A DNA stretch of 14,141 nucleotides, from contig JAEZWW010000044.1 in assembly GCA_023442945.1 (NCBI GenBank), forward strand, positions 1-14,141, read 5' to 3'. The notes beneath the pieces are model-generated. The model made no database searches and was not told where the DNA came from. It saw only the letters and a list, made by a program, of their open reading frames with translations. This document shows positions 6,610-13,902 of this stretch, piece by piece (the first letter of the stretch is position 1; the number at the start of each line of letters is the position of its first letter). The position numbers and the translations under genes are program-made. This DNA is from Pseudomonadota bacterium (GTDB lineage: Bacteria; Pseudomonadota; Gammaproteobacteria; Burkholderiales; Burkholderiaceae_C).

Positions 6610-9600
6610 TCACAGCGCCTCGGCATCCTTGTCGTTTTCCAGCCGCTCTGCATCCTTGCGGCCGAATAGCCAGAACAAGACGGGTGTGAGGAAGGTGTCG
6701 AGCAGCGTCGAGCTGATCAGGCCGGAGAAGATGACCACGGCTACCGGATGCAGCACCTCGGTACCAGGCTGCTCGGCCTCGAACAGCAGCGGCGCCAGCG
6801 CGAAAGCCGTGACCAGCGCAGTCATCAGCACCGGGCTCAACCGTTCGAGCGAGCCGCGCACGATCATCTTCTTGTCGAAGCTCTCGCCCTCGAAGCGCAT
6901 CAGGTTGATGTAGTGACTGACCTTCAGGATGCCGTTGCGCACCGAGATGCCGGCCAGCGTGATGAAGCCGACGAGCGCGGCCACCGACAGGGGCTGGCCC
7001 GACAGCCACAACCCGAGCACCGCGCCGACCAATGCCAGCGGGATGTTGACCATGATCAGTGCCGAAAGCGTGCTCGACTTGTAGCGGCTGTACAGCACCA
7101 CGAACATCAGCACCAGCGACACGATGGACAGCAGGCCGACGAGGCGCGAGGCCTCCTCCTGCGCCTGGAACTGTCCGCCCAGCGTGATGAAGTACCCCTC
7201 GGGCAACTTGGTTTCAGCCACGACCTTGCGAATGTCCGCCACGATCTCCGACAGCGCACGGCCTGACGCATTGGCCGACAGCACGATGCGGCGCTTGCCA
7301 TCGTCGCGGCTGATCTGGTTGGGGCCGTCGCCGTCCTCGATCGTCGCGATCTTTGACAGGGGTATGCGTCCCGTCGGCGTCTCGATCAGGATCTGGTTCA
7401 GCCCATCAATTGACCGCGCGGTCTCGGGTAGCTTCACCACCAGCGCAAAGCGCCGACCGCCCTCGACGATCTGCGTGATCTTCTCGCCCTCGACCAACGA
7501 TTGCAGCGTGGTCAGTACCTGCGGTGCCGGCACGCCATACTGCGCGGCGGCGGCGTAGTCGATATGCACCTTGATCTGCGGCGCGAGCACCTGCTTTTCG
7601 ATCTGCAGGTCGGCGATGCCGGGAATGGCCGCCAGCTGTTGCCGCAGGGCCTCAGCTTGCCCGCGCAACGCATCCAGGTCCTCGCCGAAGATCTTGATCG
7701 CGATCTGCGAGCGCACACCCGAGAGCATGTGATCGATGCGGTGCGAAATAGGTTGCCCGATCTCGATGGCAGCCGGCAGGTTGGACAGGCGCGCGCGAAT
7801 GTCGGCCCGAACCTCGTCCATGCTTCGCGTCAGCTCGGCGGTCGATTTCAGGCCGACATCGAGTTCGCTCACATGCACGCCCTCGGCATGTTCGTCCAGT
7901 TCGGCGCGGCCACTACGCCGCCCGACGTGCGTGACCTCGGGCACCTGGCTCACCAGCACCTCGGCCTGGCGCGCCACCGCGGAGCTTTCGGATAGGGTGA
8001 CGCCGGGGTTCAGTCGCAGGCCGATCAGCAGCGTGCCTTCGTTGAAGGGCGGCAGAAAGGTCGTCGGGAAGAAAGGCACCGCAGCCGTGGCCGCCACGAC
8101 CGCGATACCCGCCGCGACGATCGCGGCTTTGGGCCGTTCCAGCACGGTCTCCAGGCCGTTGCGGTAGCGCGCCTTCAGCCAGGCGAGCACCTTGGTGTCG
8201 CCGTGGTCGAGGTTCTTCATACGTGGCAGCAGGAAGAAGCTCAGCACCGGCGTGATCGTCACCGACACCACCAGCGAGGCCAGCGTCGAGACGATGAAGG
8301 CGATGCCCAGCGGCACGAACAGCTTGCCTTCCAGCCCCGGTAGCGCGAACAGAGGGATGAAGACCAGCACGATGATCACCGTGGCATAGAGGATGGCCGA
8401 GCGCACTTCCATCGTCGCGCGGCTCACAACTTCGAGCGGGTGTAGCCGCTTGTCGGGGTGTTTCGCGCGGTCTTCCTTCAGCCGGCGCAGCACGTTCTCC
8501 ACACCGACCACGGCATCGTCCACCAGCCCGCCGATCGCGATGGCCAGGCCACCGAGCGTCATCGTGTTGATCGATAGGCCGAAATAGCGGAAGACCAGGG
8601 CGGTGATGAAGATCGAAACGGGGATCGCGGTCAGCGCGATGACCGTCGGTCGCAGTGTGCCAAGGAAGAAGAACAGGATAGCCGCGACGAAGACCGACGC
8701 GCCGATCAGCTTGCCTTGAAGCGTGGTGATCGATGCTTCGATGAAGCTTGCCTGGCGAAAGGTAACGCGAGGCGCTTCCATGCCTGCGGGCAGCGAGGCC
8801 TTCAACCCGGTCAGCGCGTCCTCGATGGCGTTGGTCAGGGCGATCGTGTCGGCGGTGGGCTGCTTCTGGATGCCCAAAATCACGGCCGGCTTGCCCTCGA
8901 AGCCGGCATCGCCACGCTTGATGGCAGCGGCAAAGGTCACCTCGGCGATCTGGCGCAACAGGATGGGCTGACCCTGGCTGGCGGTGAGCGCAAGGTTCTT
9001 TAGATCATCCAGGCGTGAGGTGCGCCCGAGGTTGCGGATCAGGTACTCCCGGCCGTTCAACTCCAGAAATCCACCCGAGGTGTTGGCAGAAAAGCCCTTG
9101 AGCGCCGCTTCGAGCTGATCGTGCGTGATGCCGAGCTCGGCCATGCGGGCCGTGTTCGGCTGTACCTGGAACTGCCGTACCTCGCCGCCGATCGGGATCA
9201 CCTGCGCCACGCCCGGCACCGACAGCAGTCGGGGACGCAGTACCCAGTCGGCGTACTCGCGCACCGCCATCGGGCTGATCTTCTGCGGATCGACGGGAAT
9301 CGCGATCTGCATGATCTCGCCCATGACCGAGCTGATCGGACCCATGCGCGGCACGACGCCTTCGGCGAGGCCTTCCTCCATGGCCGACAGTCGCTCTGAG
9401 ACGAGCTGCCGCGCGCGGAAGATGTCCGTGCTCCAGTTGAACGTGACGTAGAGGAAAGACAGGCCAGCCGACGAGGTCGAACGCACCGACTCGACGCCGG
9501 GCAGCCCGTTCATCGTCGTCTCCAGCGGGAAGGTGATGAGCTGCTCCACCTCCTCGGCGGCCATGCCGCCGGCCTCGGTCATGATCGTGACCGTGGGCTT

Positions 9601-9729
9601 GTTGAGGTCCGGGAACACGTCCACCGGCGTTTGGGACAGCGTGAAGGCGCCATAGGCCATCAGCACGACGCTGGCGATGATCACCAGCATCCGGTTGGCC
9701 AGGCTGTTGTCGAGAAGCCACTTGAACAT
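6610..9729 (-). CDS. czcA: CzcA-type heavy-metal RND efflux pump
   Basis: A 1039-residue inner-membrane proton-driven pump of the RND family, HME (heavy-metal efflux) branch, the normal size for this family. The N-terminus MFKWLLDNSLANRMLVIIAS and the early motif TPVDVFPDLNKPTV are typical of HME pumps. The fourth-helix signature at 393-412 reads GGLAIAIGGLVDDAVVGVEN, with Asp404, Asp405 and Glu411. It lacks the DFG of CzcA/CnrA and differs from the CusA/SilA form, so the metal cannot be read from it. The two large periplasmic loops and the repeated six-helix halves are complete. The start has GGAG seven bases upstream and lies nine bases after czcB. The symbol describes the family, not a proven Co/Zn/Cd substrate. 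Confidence 0.9.
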   Translation of the reverse strand: MFKWLLDNSLANRMLVIIASVVLMAYGAFTLSQTPVDVFPDLNKPTVTIMTEAGGMAAEEVEQLITFPLETTMNGLPGVESVRSTSSAGLSFLYVTFNWSTDIFRARQLVSERLSAMEEGLAEGVVPRMGPISSVMGEIMQIAIPVDPQKISPMAVREYADWVLRPRLLSVPGVAQVIPIGGEVRQFQVQPNTARMAELGITHDQLEAALKGFSANTSGGFLELNGREYLIRNLGRTSRLDDLKNLALTASQGQPILLRQIAEVTFAAAIKRGDAGFEGKPAVILGIQKQPTADTIALTNAIEDALTGLKASLPAGMEAPRVTFRQASFIEASITTLQGKLIGASVFVAAILFFFLGTLRPTVIALTAIPVSIFITALVFRYFGLSINTMTLGGLAIAIGGLVDDAVVGVENVLRRLKEDRAKHPDKRLHPLEVVSRATMEVRSAILYATVIIVLVFIPLFALPGLEGKLFVPLGIAFIVSTLASLVVSVTITPVLSFFLLPRMKNLDHGDTKVLAWLKARYRNGLETVLERPKAAIVAAGIAVVAATAAVPFFPTTFLPPFNEGTLLIGLRLNPGVTLSESSAVARQAEVLVSQVPEVTHVGRRSGRAELDEHAEGVHVSELDVGLKSTAELTRSMDEVRADIRARLSNLPAAIEIGQPISHRIDHMLSGVRSQIAIKIFGEDLDALRGQAEALRQQLAAIPGIADLQIEKQVLAPQIKVHIDYAAAAQYGVPAPQVLTTLQSLVEGEKITQIVEGGRRFALVVKLPETARSIDGLNQILIETPTGRIPLSKIATIEDGDGPNQISRDDGKRRIVLSANASGRALSEIVADIRKVVAETKLPEGYFITLGGQFQAQEEASRLVGLLSIVSLVLMFVVLYSRYKSSTLSALIMVNIPLALVGAVLGLWLSGQPLSVAALVGFITLAGISVRNGILKVSHYINLMRFEGESFDKKMIVRGSLERLSPVLMTALVTAFALAPLLFEAEQPGTEVLHPVAVVIFSGLISSTLLDTFLTPVLFWLFGRKDAERLENDKDAEAL

Positions 9730-9738
9730 GCGGACTCC

Positions 9739-10851
9739 TCAGCGCACCTGGTTGATCAGTGTGGCCCCCTGCGTGGCCACGCGGTCGCCGGCCTTCAGGC
9801 CCGACGTGATCGCCACGTTCACACCGTCCAGCGGCTCGGCCGTGACGGTGCGGGGCTCGAATCGCTCAGGCGCGGTCTTCACCCAGACAATGCTCTGATT
9901 CGCCGGGTTCTTCATCAGCGAGGCCAACGGCACGGCGATGCCTTTTACCTTGCTCTTGCTCTGCACGAAGACGCGCACCGGTTGGCCTACCGCCAGCGCC
10001 GACAGCGCGGCAGCTTCAGCGCGGAAGGCCAACGGCAATGCCTGTTCGCGCAGACTGTGCGCCGCACCGACGAAAGTCAACGGCACGCGCTCCTTGCCGA
10101 CGGCGAGCGTGGCGCTACCGACATCCGAGCTGATCGCCGCATCGAAGGCGAGCGCCTCGATGCGCAGCCGCGCCGGATCGATGACTTCGAAGATGAGTTC
10201 GCGGGAATCGACTACTTGGCCCGCCACCGCGTTGGCGGAGGCAATCACGCCCGAGACGGGCGCAATCAGCACCTCGCGGGTCGCAAGTCCCCCACCCACA
10301 GCAGCGATGCGCTCGGTCAGGCTGCGTGCCTCGCTCTCGGCCGCCTCGATGTCCTTGCGCGGCACGGTGTCGGCCAGCTCCTGCAAGCGCGCGACGCGCT
10401 TGTCCGCCAGGCTCTTGGCTGCGCGCAGCTCGGCCAGTTGCGCGGCCTGGTTCGATCGCTCGATCGGCGCGGCCGAGGGCACGACATAGGCCAGCACTTC
10501 CCCTTTGCGCACCGCCTGTCCGGGATTTGGCAGACCTCGTGGCCCCGGTTCGATGCGGCCGGCATTCAGTGGCTGTACCTTGCCCCCTGCGTTGGGGTCC
10601 ATCACCACCTTGCCATTCAGCTCGAACGAGCGCGGCAACTCGGCCTCTTCGGTGAGCAAGGTGCGCACGCCGAGTTGCCGCTGCGCGGGCTTGGGCAGAA
10701 ACACGCTGCCATCAGGTAAGCGTTGTGGGCCATTGGCGTTCGGCGCGGCGGCTGCGTCGCCATGATCATGGCCTTCGCCGGCGAAAGCTGGAGTGGCTGC
10801 ACCCAGCGACAGAGCGATGGCTATGGCAAGAAAAATGCGTTTCGAGGTCAT
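9739..10851 (-). CDS. czcB: CzcB-type periplasmic adaptor (membrane fusion protein)
   Basis: A 370-residue adaptor that links the RND pump to the outer-membrane channel. A signal peptide (1-24, ending TPAFA) is followed by EGHDHGD at 26-32, a likely metal-binding motif. The hairpin and lipoyl-like parts follow: GRIEPGPRGLPNPGQAVRKG, then a helical stretch with QLAELRAAKSLADKRVARLQ, then TREVLIAPVSGVIASANAVA. The beta-barrel and membrane-proximal parts complete the protein. The ATG overlaps the stop of the preceding gene as ATGA, so the two are translationally coupled. A 37-codon upstream extension exists but reads through the other gene and has no signal-peptide character. The same EGHDHGD motif, at the same residue number, occurs in the upstream neighbour. 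Confidence 0.9.
   Translation of the reverse strand: MTSKRIFLAIAIALSLGAATPAFAGEGHDHGDAAAAPNANGPQRLPDGSVFLPKPAQRQLGVRTLLTEEAELPRSFELNGKVVMDPNAGGKVQPLNAGRIEPGPRGLPNPGQAVRKGEVLAYVVPSAAPIERSNQAAQLAELRAAKSLADKRVARLQELADTVPRKDIEAAESEARSLTERIAAVGGGLATREVLIAPVSGVIASANAVAGQVVDSRELIFEVIDPARLRIEALAFDAAISSDVGSATLAVGKERVPLTFVGAAHSLREQALPLAFRAEAAALSALAVGQPVRVFVQSKSKVKGIAVPLASLMKNPANQSIVWVKTAPERFEPRTVTAEPLDGVNVAITSGLKAGDRVATQGATLINQVR
10754..10778. repeat. Copy 1 of a 25-base near-repeat encoding EGHDHGD
   Basis: This stretch in czcB matches 11305-11329 in the neighbouring gene at 23 of 25 bases. The two differences are CAT/CAC synonymous changes in the two His codons. The likeness at DNA level, beyond what the shared peptide requires, suggests common origin or gene conversion. 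Confidence 0.7.
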
Positions 10852-11402
10852 GCGGCATCTCCAGCATGGCGTTGACGGGAGGACACCATGCGGCGGCCAA
10901 TGGTGAACAGGGCCGCAAGCGCGGCCACTATGCCAATGGCCCAGGCCGCATAAGGTGTCCAAGGCTTGGAAGGCCCGGCAGCATCGGTATGCGCTTCTTC
11001 GTGGTGATCGAGTTCGCCGGCGAGCAAGTCCACCTCATTGCCTGCGGCGACCGTTGCGGTGATCGGCAGTACCCCAGGCCCAGGCTCAGCCGTCAGAACG
11101 ACCTCGTAAACATCTTCGTGCTTCTCGGCCTTGAACTTTTCACCGGCAACTTCGAGTTCGATCTGGGCGTCTGTCACCGGGGTGTTGTCAGCGGTACGGT
11201 CAAGATAGAGGGTGATGTGCTTGCCGTTGAGCACGCCGACAAGTTCGAAGATGTCGGAGACGGCGATGAACCGTGGGAGCGCGGGGCCAGTAGTGGCCGG
11301 GGTCGCGTCGCCGTGGTCATGGCCTTCGCTAGCGCGCGCCAGCGGAGACAGGAGAAGGGCCGTGGCGATGCTGAGCACCGCCAGTAGGGGAGAAAGTTTC
11401 AT
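10848..11402 (-). CDS. Membrane-anchored periplasmic protein with EGHDHGD motif
   Basis: A 184-residue protein of unknown exact function, lying between czcC and czcB. A signal peptide (about 1-24, ending LARA) is followed by EGHDHGD at 26-32. A beta-rich domain (about 44-132) contains FELVGVLNGKHITLYLDR and ends VDLLAGELDHHEEAH, with further His. One membrane helix (about 151-168, YAAWAIGIVAALAALFTIG) is followed by a basic tail RRMVSSRQRH, so the C-terminus should face the cytoplasm. The domain pattern resembles the N-terminal extra domain found in some CzcB proteins, here as a separate anchored protein. Its stop overlaps the czcB start as ATGA. A role in feeding metal to, or stabilising, the pump is inferred. 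Its ATG has only a weak GGAA site. Confidence 0.78.
   Translation of the reverse strand: MKLSPLLAVLSIATALLLSPLARASEGHDHGDATPATTGPALPRFIAVSDIFELVGVLNGKHITLYLDRTADNTPVTDAQIELEVAGEKFKAEKHEDVYEVVLTAEPGPGVLPITATVAAGNEVDLLAGELDHHEEAHTDAAGPSKPWTPYAAWAIGIVAALAALFTIGRRMVSSRQRHAGDAA
11305..11329. repeat. Copy 2 of a 25-base near-repeat encoding EGHDHGD
   Basis: Partner of 10754-10778, identical at 23 of 25 bases. Both lie just after the signal-peptide coding part of adjacent genes, in the same strand and frame. Confidence 0.7.
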
Positions 11403-11410
11403 GGTGAAGG

Positions 11411-11432
11411 TTCCAGATGGGATTCCAGATGG
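11411..11432. repeat. 10-base direct repeat before the membrane-anchored gene
   Basis: TTCCAGATGG occurs at 11411-11420 and again at 11423-11432, a 12-base period. On the minus strand this is CCATCTGGAA twice, ending eight bases before the ATG at 11402. The nearer GGAA is the best ribosome-binding site for that gene, so the repeat may be a duplicated translation-start region or a tandem operator. Confidence 0.55.
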
Positions 11433-11445
11433 ATGTGCTGCGTTA

Positions 11446-11473
11446 TTAATAGCTGTTTACGATTGATGGATAA
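11446..11473 (-). promoter_or_regulatory. Possible internal promoter in the efflux operon
   Basis: The 105-base gap between czcC and the next gene is clearly richer in A and T than its surroundings. On the minus strand it offers TTATCC (11473-11468), a 16-base spacer and TATTAA (11451-11446), 43 bases upstream of the next start codon. The boxes are imperfect, so this is only a candidate for separate transcription of the downstream genes. Confidence 0.25.
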
Positions 11474-11507
11474 GCTCTGGGTGCCAATTTCACTCATATC
11501 CTGCCGT

Positions 11508-12761
11508 TCACTGCGGCAGCAGGCCCAGTGCCTGGCGCCATGTGGAAATCGCCGAGGCCAGCTCTATGCGGCTGCGCGCCGCCTGCCGTTCGGCCTCGGT
11601 GGCTTCGGCTTCGATGCGCAGCCGTGTCGGAAGATCGGTCTCGCCCAGGCGGAAGGATTTGTCGAAGAATCCGCGCGTCTCACGAGCCAAGGTGGCGCGG
11701 CGTTCCGCGGCTGCAAGCTGCGTGCGTGCCGCATTGACCCGGACCTCTGCGGCCTCCCTCTCCGACTGCAACCGCGCACGATCCAGCGCGAATTGGGCCT
11801 GTGCTTCCACAGCATCGGCCCGAGCAGCCGCCACGCGGCTGTCGTGGCGAGGGCCTGCGCCGAACGGAATTCGAATGCCCACCGTGATGGCTTGGTCGTA
11901 GCGCTCGCCGAATGCCCCACGTTCCCGCGTGGTGGACAGTGTCAACTCCGGGTTCGCCCGCGACTGCTTGGCGGCCAGGGCCGCGGTGCGCTCGGCCACG
12001 GCGGCACGGTCTTGCAACTCGTTGAGTGCAGGGTGTATTGGCATGTCTGACGAGGTGGGTTCAACCTCGGCAGGCGATGTACCCGTAGGCGCAGCGAGGG
12101 CAACACTGCCGGTCAGCGCCTTCAATTGCTGCTGCGCCGTCGTCGCTCCTGCCTCGGCCTGCGCCACGGCCGCTTCGGCTGCGGCCACAGCACCGTCGGC
12201 CTGGTGTTGGTCGGCCTGCGCCAGGTCGCCGGCCTTGGCGCGCCGCGCAACGTCGGTGGCGATGCGGCGAGCATTGTCCAGTTGCCCACGTGCGATGTCG
12301 GCGTCGATGCGCGTGCGTTCCCAATTCCACCAGGCCTCACGTACCGTGGCGGCGAGTCGCAGTCGCGCCGCTTCCACACGGCTCTCCACGGCCGCAGTCT
12401 GCGCATCTGCCAGTGCACCGCTGTTGCTTCGCTCACCTGGCAGCCACAGAGGGATGGCGATGCCGGCCTCTAGCTCACGGGCACCGTCGTTGCGCGTAAG
12501 CCGGTCCGTCTTGTTACTGATTTCGAGCGCGGGTGGCTCGGGCGTCCATGCCGCCGCCGCACGCCGCTGCGCTCGGACGGCATCACGGCGCATCAGCAGC
12601 GCCTGCGATTCGGGCTGCCGCGCCCAGGCTGCGTCGAAGACGTCCTTCAGGTTGGCTGGGAGCGCTTCCGGTTGGGCATATACGCCGGCGTTCACGCCGG
12701 CCAAGAAAGCGGCAAGTACGGCTTGCCGCAGACGGATTGATGTTTTTGTCTTCGGATACAT
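11508..12761 (-). CDS. czcC: CzcC-type outer-membrane efflux channel
   Basis: A 417-residue outer-membrane factor of the TolC/OEP type, the exit duct of the efflux complex. A signal peptide ends near VYA at 27-29. Two repeats of long Ala-, Glu- and Arg-rich helices follow (roughly 36-225 and 250-415), with coiled-coil stretches such as AAVESRVEAARLRLAATVRE and QFALDRARLQSEREAAEVRV. The beta-strand parts GIAIPLWLPGERSN and ITVGIRIPFGAGPRHDS occupy the usual places in each half and are typical of CzcC proteins. The start at 12761 has GGAG seven bases upstream; an extension 22 codons earlier lacks both a site and a signal peptide at its head. No lipobox Cys is seen, unlike CusC. Confidence 0.88.
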   Translation of the reverse strand: MYPKTKTSIRLRQAVLAAFLAGVNAGVYAQPEALPANLKDVFDAAWARQPESQALLMRRDAVRAQRRAAAAWTPEPPALEISNKTDRLTRNDGARELEAGIAIPLWLPGERSNSGALADAQTAAVESRVEAARLRLAATVREAWWNWERTRIDADIARGQLDNARRIATDVARRAKAGDLAQADQHQADGAVAAAEAAVAQAEAGATTAQQQLKALTGSVALAAPTGTSPAEVEPTSSDMPIHPALNELQDRAAVAERTAALAAKQSRANPELTLSTTRERGAFGERYDQAITVGIRIPFGAGPRHDSRVAAARADAVEAQAQFALDRARLQSEREAAEVRVNAARTQLAAAERRATLARETRGFFDKSFRLGETDLPTRLRIEAEATEAERQAARSRIELASAISTWRQALGLLPQ

Positions 12762-12898
12762 CCGATGCTCCAGTGTTGAGGGGGATACACGGGAGACCGG
12801 CGAATAGCGACCATACGGCCGCGCCACATCTGAACGCCCACGTCAGCAGGCGTTCGGACGCGAACGGGAATCAGAAAAGGAAGACCCCGCTTCGCCGA

Positions 12899-13270
12899 TC
12901 AGGCAAGGTGAGACCACTTGGGGCGCTCGGGTCTAAGGGAGTGGTACGCAGTACATGGCTCATCGTTGACCGCGATGGATGGACTGGGTATTTGTTCGAA
13001 TCGCAGTGACTCGACACGGAGCAGCATGCCAGCGTATTGCCCGTGGCAGTGCCCGCAGTCATGACTCACGCCGAGCGTGGCATCGCTGCTGGAAACCGTC
13101 GTATCCGATTCATCGAGGAGCGTGGAAGCATGGCCGTGCGCAGCATGGTCATGGTGTCCGAGATGGCTCACCGCGGAGCCTAGCTTGTGCACGCAATAGC
13201 CAGCCACCGCCGCCCAGGTTGCCTGGGTAGGCAGTAGTACGAGCAGAAGTATGGCGAGCCAGCGGCGCAT
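12899..13270 (-). CDS. czcI: CzcI-like His/Cys-rich periplasmic protein
   Basis: A 123-residue exported protein that opens the efflux operon, the place czcI has in czcICBA clusters. The signal peptide MRRWLAILLLVLLPTQATWA is typical of CzcI. The mature part has a His cluster (LGHHDHAAHGH, His 39-47) and a likely metal site HDCGHCHGQ (70-78) with Cys72 and Cys75. It ends near RPERPKW, also a family trait as I recall. CzcI is thought to affect expression or metal sensing of czc; the mechanism is not settled. An in-frame TGA 24 bases upstream fixes the start at the ATG 13270-13268 or later. There is no Shine-Dalgarno site before it. It lies 137 bases before czcC. Confidence 0.82.
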   Translation of the reverse strand: MRRWLAILLLVLLPTQATWAAVAGYCVHKLGSAVSHLGHHDHAAHGHASTLLDESDTTVSSSDATLGVSHDCGHCHGQYAGMLLRVESLRFEQIPSPSIAVNDEPCTAYHSLRPERPKWSHLA

Positions 13271-13276
13271 GGAGAA

Positions 13277-13282
13277 AGTGTA
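13277..13282 (-). promoter_or_regulatory. Possible -10 box immediately before czcI
   Basis: On the minus strand TACACT (13282-13277) lies six bases before the czcI ATG. If it is a true -10, transcription would start at about the A of the ATG and the message would be leaderless, which would fit the lack of a ribosome-binding site. No good -35 is found at 16-18 bases; TTGCTC at 13309-13304 gives a 21-base spacer. Confidence 0.25.
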
Positions 13283-13391
13283 GCAGTAGCAATGTCAGTC
13301 CAGGAGCAACGATGAGGGGGTGTCTCTCCGGCCACCTCAATGCCCAGCGAGGTGCTGCTCGCTTTGATGAGGCGAGGCGGCATGGAAACAA

Positions 13392-13404
13392 ACTCTGGCA
13401 GAGT
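13392..13404 (-). terminator. Weak hairpin after the DUF4148-type gene
   Basis: On the minus strand, 18 bases after the stop at 13423, ACTCT-GCC-AGAGT forms a five-pair stem followed by TTGTTTCC. The stem is short and only partly GC, so it is a weak candidate for an intrinsic terminator separating this gene from czcI. Confidence 0.25.
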
Positions 13405-13422
13405 GCGCGGGTGTCAGCAGTG

Positions 13423-13758
13423 TCAACCGCCGGAATACAGTTCCAGTCGCGCACGCTGTGCTTCCGGTGCTTCGCTACGCATCTCATCGACAACCTGCTG
13501 GCGCGTCTTCGGTGCTGCGGAACTCTTGATGGGCACCGGCAGTCCACGTTGCATCAGCGTGAGCGTACCGTCCTTGCGGGCTGCCTCGACCTCGGCCAGC
13601 ACCTGGGCACGGGTCTTGGTACTCTTGAAATGATCGGGGTGATACGTGAAGCCCTGCTCATTGGACGCGGGGTGCCAGAGCGAATCGGCCTGGGCCGCCA
13701 TGGGCAGTGCCGTGGCCAGGATAATGGCTTTCATGGCGACAAGATGGGTCAGTTTCAT
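13423..13758 (-). CDS. Small exported DUF4148-type protein
   Basis: A 111-residue protein with a signal peptide ending near AAQA (21-24). The mature part carries two similar short motifs, KTRAQVLAEVEAARKDG (48-64) and KTRQQVVDEMRSEAPEA (84-100). The TR-x-QV-x-x-E pattern is what I associate with DUF4148 proteins, small secreted proteins frequent in Burkholderiales and often next to metal-resistance genes. The biochemical role is unknown. The start at 13758 has GGAAAGG eight bases upstream. It is divergent from the response-regulator gene, with 144 bases between the start codons, so the two probably share a control region and respond to the same metal signal. It could also be co-transcribed with czcI, 152 bases downstream. 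Confidence 0.72.
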   Translation of the reverse strand: MKLTHLVAMKAIILATALPMAAQADSLWHPASNEQGFTYHPDHFKSTKTRAQVLAEVEAARKDGTLTLMQRGLPVPIKSSAAPKTRQQVVDEMRSEAPEAQRARLELYSGG

Positions 13759-13855
13759 TGCATGGTCCTTTCCAGTGTGATTTGCAGAAAATCGATATGC
13801 CCGAAGGCATGAGCACAATGTAAGAACCGGCACCGAACGGGAGTAAAACGTGCAG

Positions 13856-13871
13856 ATGACAATTTGGACAG
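13856..13871. promoter_or_regulatory. Possible heavy-metal response-regulator box
   Basis: The sequence TGACAATTTGGACA at 13857-13870 resembles the CusR-type box (TGACAA-NN-TTGTCA): one half matches fully and the other at four of six positions. It sits 32 bases before the response-regulator ATG and about 100 bases from the divergent gene. Autoregulation by the encoded regulator is plausible but unproven. Confidence 0.4.
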
Positions 13872-13902
13872 GTTGCGAGAGACCGCAGCAGGAACGCTGC
13901 GC

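Noticed and set aside
9631..10719. Long open frame (362 codons) on the plus strand opposite czcB
   Set aside because: It is the antisense shadow of a well-supported gene; composition is rich in Arg, His and Gln with no recognisable domain.
11929..12807. Open frame on the plus strand opposite czcC
   Set aside because: Ser/Ala/Arg-rich translation without domains, antisense to an outer-membrane channel gene with a good start and ribosome-binding site.
12851..12866. CGTTCG-GACG-CGAACG inverted repeat between czcI and czcC as a terminator
   Set aside because: Six-pair stem with no T-tract on the minus strand, and termination here would cut off czcC from czcI; could be chance in GC-rich DNA.
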